DNA from: Sandaracinaceae bacterium
GTDB taxonomy: Bacteria > Myxococcota_A > Polyangia > Polyangiales > Sandaracinaceae
Length of the DNA: 64,000 bases
Assembly (NCBI GenBank): GCA_019637095.1
Contig: JAHBWG010000017.1
Span: forward strand, 51,092 to 115,091
Direction: 5' to 3'
Both the position numbers and the translations under genes were made by a program. Each line of letters begins with the position of its first letter. Position 1 is the first letter of the stretch. The notes under the pieces were generated by a model. The model did no database searches. It was given only the letters and a program-made list of their open reading frames with translations, and was not told the origin of the DNA. Of the stretch, positions 60,612-64,000 are shown piece after piece.

Positions 60612-62951
60612 TCAGCGCGTGGGCAGGCGCGCGGCGAGCTCGGGGAGCCGGCCGTGATCGAGCCAGGTGTAGACGCCCCACGTCTGCAGCACGCGGCGCG
60701 TGTAGCGGCGCGTCTCGTCGTAGGGGATGTCCTCGATCCACTCGTCGAGGCTCTGCTGCGGGCGCTCGCGCAGCCACCGATCCGTCGCGCCCTGGCCGGC
60801 GTTGTAGGCGGACGGGAGCACGACCGGGTTGCCCTCGTAGCGGCGCCAGAGCCAGCCCATGTAGGCGGCGCCGACGCGCACGTTGATCGCGGGATCGCGC
60901 AGCGTGACGGCGGTCGGCGCGGCGATCCCGAGCGGGCGCGCGAACCGGCGCGCGGTCGGCACCAGGAGCTGCGTCAGCCCGTAGGCCTGCGCGGTCGAGA
61001 CGACGCCCGGGTGGAAGCTCGACTCCTCGCGCGCGATCGCGAAGATCAGCTCGGCGGGGACGGGCGACTCGGCGGCGGCCGTCTCGATGAAGCCCGCGTA
61101 CGCGCGGGGGAACGCGATGCGCCAGCGCGCGAAGTGCGCGCCCGCCGGCGGCTCGCGCATGAAGTCGCGGAGCTGGCGCCGGGTGAGGTTCACCGCGCGG
61201 TAGTGCTCGCCGGCGCGGTCGAGGAGCGCGGCGTGGACCCAGCGCAGCTCGTCGTCGCCGTCGCGCGCCTCGAGCCACGCGAGCTCGCGCTCGGCGTCGC
61301 TCACCTCGCCGACCGACAGCAGCGCGATCGCGCGCGCGAACGCGTCGCTGTCGAACACGGCGCGCCACGGGAAGCGGATCGCGCCGTCGCCGCGCGCGCC
61401 GAGGAGCGCCCGCGCGGCCGTCGCGCTCGCCTCGTCCGTCGCCTCGAGCCGCGCGAGCGCCTGCTGCGCGAAGTACGAGAGCGGCGCGTCGCGCACGACG
61501 GCGGTGAACGCCTCGGTCGCCTCGTCGCCGCGGCCGAGCTCGGCGAGCACGCGCCCGCGCCAGTACTCCGCGCGCCCGGCGAGGTCCTCGCGATCCTCGC
61601 CGGCGCCGTCGGCCGCGAGGGCGGTGAGGTGTGTCAGCGAACCTTGCAGATCTCCAGCGCGGCGCGCGCGCCACGCGAGCATGAAGCGAGCTCGGCCGCG
61701 CATGTCGCCCGCCGGGTAGTCGGTGGGCAGGGCGGTGAGCTTCTCGACCATCCGCTCCTCGCGCCCGAGCTCGCCGTCGATCAGCGCCGCCTGGTAGCGC
61801 GCGTCGTCCGCGAGGCTGTGCTCCGGCGTCGTCGCCTCGAGGCGCGCGTACTGCGCGAGCGCGAGCTCGTCCTCGCCGGCCGAGCGGAAGCCGCGGCCCG
61901 CGAGGTAGTAGGCCCACGCGCGCACCTCGGCCGCCTCGCACTCGCGGCCGACCTGGACGAGCAGCTCGGCGGCGCGGCGGCGCTGGCGGCGGAAGTAGAT
62001 CGCGCGGCCCTGGCCGAGCCGCGCGCGGCACGCGAGCCCGTCGTCGCGCGTGCGCGCGGCCACGTCGGCGAACGCTTGCTCCGCCTCCGCGAACTGCACC
62101 GCGGCCGCGAGCGCGCTCGCCCGCGCGAAGCCGTCCTCCGGGCTCGGATCCGCGAGGCGGCGACGCTCGCTCGCCGGCAGCGCGGGCAGCACCGCCGCGA
62201 CCCGCGCCTCGGCCTCGCGGGCCACGCTCGAGAGCGGCGCCCGCGTCGCGACCCGGCGCCAGAGCGCGATCGCCTCCGCCTTCGCCGCCGCCTCCTCGCG
62301 CGCGGCGAGGAGCTCCGCGAGCGGCATCGCCACGGCGGCCGCGGCCGTGTCCGGGCTCGCCGCGGCGAGCAGCGCGCGCAGGAGCGGCTCGGCCTCCTCG
62401 GCGCGGCCCGCGGCCACGAGCGCCGCGGCTTGGAGCTCGCGCGCCGGCTCGCGCCCCGCCCACTCGAGGGCGGTGAGCGGCGCCACCTCGTCCGCCGCGC
62501 GCGCGGGGTCCGAGTCCATGGCGAGCCGCGCCCGCCAGAGCCGCGCCCACGGGGCGAGCGCGTGCTCCGAGTCGGCCACGTGCGCGAGCGTCGCGGAGGC
62601 TTGCCCCGGCCGGCCCGCGGCCTGGCTCGCGCGCGCGCTCAGCCACCGCAGCCGGTGGACGTCTTCGCCGTTCGGCGCGGCGAGCGCCGCGGTCGCGAGC
62701 GCGGCCGCGCGCTCCGGCTCGCCCGCGTCGAGCGCCGCGAGGATCTGCCCGGCGGCGGTCGAAGGATCGCGGCGCACCACGTCCGGGTCGAACGCGGCGT
62801 CGGCGCGCGCGGGCTCGGCGGGCGCCGCTTCGCGCGGGCGCTCGGCGCCGGCGCGGCCCGCCGGGGTCGGCGAGGGCTCGGGCGCGCCGCACGTCGCCAC
62901 GGTCGCCGCCATCGCCGCGAGGGCGGCTCGGATCGCGCCAGAGGTCACCAT
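60612..62951 (-). CDS. slt: Soluble lytic transglycosylase (Slt-like) lipoprotein
   Basis: Cleaves the glycan strands of peptidoglycan. 779 residues from the ATG at 62951. The N-terminus [15 protein letters not shown] looks like a lipobox (VATC). A long helical TPR-like superhelix with heavy Ala content follows. The SLT domain at the C-terminus has catalytic glutamate about 643 in [13 protein letters not shown], followed by [12 protein letters not shown] and [15 protein letters not shown]. Matches the doughnut-shaped Slt70 layout. The upstream reading frame beyond 62951 has no homology. Confidence 0.92.
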   Translation of the reverse strand: MVTSGAIRAALAAMAATVATCGAPEPSPTPAGRAGAERPREAAPAEPARADAAFDPDVVRRDPSTAAGQILAALDAGEPERAAALATAALAAPNGEDVHRLRWLSARASQAAGRPGQASATLAHVADSEHALAPWARLWRARLAMDSDPARAADEVAPLTALEWAGREPARELQAAALVAAGRAEEAEPLLRALLAAASPDTAAAAVAMPLAELLAAREEAAAKAEAIALWRRVATRAPLSSVAREAEARVAAVLPALPASERRRLADPSPEDGFARASALAAAVQFAEAEQAFADVAARTRDDGLACRARLGQGRAIYFRRQRRRAAELLVQVGRECEAAEVRAWAYYLAGRGFRSAGEDELALAQYARLEATTPEHSLADDARYQAALIDGELGREERMVEKLTALPTDYPAGDMRGRARFMLAWRARRAGDLQGSLTHLTALAADGAGEDREDLAGRAEYWRGRVLAELGRGDEATEAFTAVVRDAPLSYFAQQALARLEATDEASATAARALLGARGDGAIRFPWRAVFDSDAFARAIALLSVGEVSDAERELAWLEARDGDDELRWVHAALLDRAGEHYRAVNLTRRQLRDFMREPPAGAHFARWRIAFPRAYAGFIETAAAESPVPAELIFAIAREESSFHPGVVSTAQAYGLTQLLVPTARRFARPLGIAAPTAVTLRDPAINVRVGAAYMGWLWRRYEGNPVVLPSAYNAGQGATDRWLRERPQQSLDEWIEDIPYDETRRYTRRVLQTWGVYTWLDHGRLPELAARLPTR

Positions 62952-63114
62952 CGTCCTCGAGCCTACGGAGCCCCCCGATCGCCGCCAAAGAAACTGCGCA
63001 CGCACATGCCTCGCTCCTCCAACCAAGGTAGCGGGTCTTCTTCTTCCGCTCACGCGCGGCGGCCGCCCCCCGAGAGCTCGGGGAGCGGCCGCCTCGGGGT
63101 CGCGGTGGGGTCGG

Positions 63115-63786
63115 TCAGCGCGCGCCGCGGGGGCCGCGGGGCCCGCGCTCGCCGCCCTCGCCGCCGCCGCGCGGGCCGCGCTGCCCGCGCTCGCCGCGCT
63201 GGCTGCGCAGCTCACCGAGCGCGCTGCGCTGCTCGGCCGAGAGCACGGCGTCGAGCTGCGCCTGCGTCCGCGTCCGGAGCGCCTCGAGCGCCTCGCGAGG
63301 GCTCGTCTCGTCCGTGCGCGACTGCTCGAAGATCGCCCGGCGCTGCGCGTCCGCCTGCGAGAAGATGTTGCGGACCTGCTGCGCCTGGGTCGGGGTCAGC
63401 GAGAGCCGCTCCGTCATGTGCGCGACCCGCCGGTCGAGGTGCTCGCGCGCTCGGGTGGTGCGCAGCTCCTGCATCCGCGCCCGCTGCTCGGGGGTCAGCA
63501 CGTTCTGCATCGCCTCCCGCGAGCGCTGGTGGATGGCGCGCATCTCGGTGCGCTGCGCCTCGGTGAGGTTCAGCTCGGCGAACGGCTGGCCGTGGCCGCG
63601 GTGCATGTGGCCGCGCCGGCCGTGCGCGCCGTGGGGCGGCCCGCGCCGCGCGCCGTCGGGCGCCTGCGCGGTGCCGGGGCCCCGCGCGCCCGGGCTCTGG
63701 GCGGAGACGGAGGAGACGACCGGGCCGGCGAAGCAGAGGGCGGCGCCGAGCGAGACGGTCGAGAGGATCTTGGAGAAGGTGTTCAT
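63115..63786 (-). CDS. Spy/CpxP-like LTxxQ periplasmic protein
   Basis: 223 residues from the ATG at 63786 with AAGGA ahead; an in-frame ATG at 63831 gives a longer N-terminus but has no ribosome binding site. Signal peptide (ILSTVSLGAALCFAGPVVSS). Helical core with LNLTEAQRTEM and LSLTPTQAQQV, the LTxxQ signature of Spy/CpxP stress chaperones. A His-rich stretch (HGAHGRRGHMHRGHGQP) suggests metal binding. Gly/Arg/Glu-rich tail (GERGQRGPRGGGEGG). The mRNA start lies inside a stable hairpin. Confidence 0.85.
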   Translation of the reverse strand: MNTFSKILSTVSLGAALCFAGPVVSSVSAQSPGARGPGTAQAPDGARRGPPHGAHGRRGHMHRGHGQPFAELNLTEAQRTEMRAIHQRSREAMQNVLTPEQRARMQELRTTRAREHLDRRVAHMTERLSLTPTQAQQVRNIFSQADAQRRAIFEQSRTDETSPREALEALRTRTQAQLDAVLSAEQRSALGELRSQRGERGQRGPRGGGEGGERGPRGPRGAR

Positions 63787-63789
63787 GGC

Positions 63790-63846
63790 GTTCGTTCCTT
63801 TTCTTTGCCGGGGGTTGTCGTGCCGGCTCATGGGTAAGGAACGAAC
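63790..63846 (-). promoter_or_regulatory. Hairpin that masks the ribosome binding site
   Basis: In the mRNA, GTTCGTTCCTT (63846-63836) pairs perfectly with AAGGAACGAAC (63800-63790), 11 base pairs. The second arm contains the AAGGA ribosome binding site of the Spy-like gene. Between them a smaller GCCGG/CCGGC stem can form. This could control translation. Confidence 0.6.
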
Positions 63847-63866
63847 CGCGTCTGAAGCACCTCCTA

Positions 63867-63892
63867 AGCGCGCGACCATTTCTTCGCGCGCT
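63867..63892 (-). terminator. Hairpin after the partial upstream gene
   Basis: A perfect nine-base stem, AGCGCGCGA (63867-63875) with TCGCGCGCT (63884-63892) and an eight-base loop, starts one base after the stop of the partial minus-strand gene. No T-run. Confidence 0.65.
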
Positions 63893-64000
63893 CTACTCTT
63901 GCTCGGCCGCGCGGTCTCTGGCGCGGAGCCGCTCGTCGGCCCAGCGCTCGCGGTGACGCTCGACCGCGCGCTGGTCGGCCCACGCCGCGCCGAGCGCCCG
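63893..64000 (-). CDS. Partial gene, C-terminal end only
   Basis: The last 35 codons of a gene that starts beyond the window edge: RALGAAWADQRAVERHRERW and ADERLRARDRAAEQE. A charged helix; the protein cannot be identified. Followed at once by the hairpin above. Confidence 0.6.
   Translation of the reverse strand, partial: RALGAAWADQRAVERHRERWADERLRARDRAAEQE

Overview
The window is high-GC bacterial DNA that looks like a myxobacterium of the Polyangia (Sandaracinus/Sorangium-like). The reasons are the GC-rich codons, the Cys- and Gly/Asp-rich lipoprotein, the Ser/Thr kinase with a C-terminal membrane anchor, and an EF-Tu with a divergent switch I segment that I remember from that group. The lineage is an inference; no 16S gene is present.

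Layout. 1-1406: unannotated leader and a TPR/membrane protein. 1431-19765: a continuous str, S10, spc and alpha ribosomal supercluster on the + strand (rpsL, rpsG, fusA, tuf, rpsJ, rplD, rplW, rplB, rpsS, rplV, rpsC, rplP, rpmC, rpsQ, rplN, rplX, rplE, rpsN, rpsH, rplF, rplR, rpsE, rpmD, rplO, secY, adk, infA, rpmJ, rpsM, rpsK, rpsD, rpoA, rplQ). rplC is missing between rpsJ and rplD, and map is missing between adk and infA. 19777-34414: ordinary chromosomal genes: Ser/Thr kinase, acylphosphatase, rpmE-DUF1385-prfA, a regulated small gene, mpl with a cyclic-nucleotide-binding protein, a large lipoprotein, a ClpB paralogue with a decayed first ATPase site, and a DUF1844 pair. 34473-47340: a scrambled accessory region. 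47341-64000: envelope and housekeeping genes: bamA, tamB, a TlpA-like thioredoxin, ccmA-ccmB, hemW, dnaJ, a patatin, a lytic transglycosylase, and a Spy-like LTxxQ protein preceded by a hairpin that covers its ribosome binding site.

The accessory region is the most interesting part. An intact egtD-like gene (34473-35504) is followed by a stray copy of the last 98 bases of bamA. A 902-bp piece of egtD is repeated almost perfectly at 44000-44901, and a decayed egtD scrap lies next to the real bamA at 47190-47300. The ancestral order was therefore probably egtD meeting bamA tail to tail, later split by insertion and duplication. Between the copies lie an IS91-like transposase remnant, a dual-HEPN gene, a DUF5131 three-Cys-motif gene paired with tcmP, a broken PLD-EVE gene, a broken tyrosine recombinase, a frameshifted TPR gene, an HExxH protein and a deleted ClpA-like AAA+ gene. 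HEPN-DUF5131-TcmP is the intact candidate functional cassette, plausibly for defence or RNA modification; the rest is largely decayed.

How the genes work together. The ribosomal block is one translation factory with many 1-4 base overlaps that imply translational coupling. bamA and tamB together serve outer-membrane protein insertion. mpl, the transglycosylase and the Spy-like protein concern wall recycling and envelope stress. ccmA-ccmB and the TlpA-like protein suggest cytochrome c maturation or thiol redox work.
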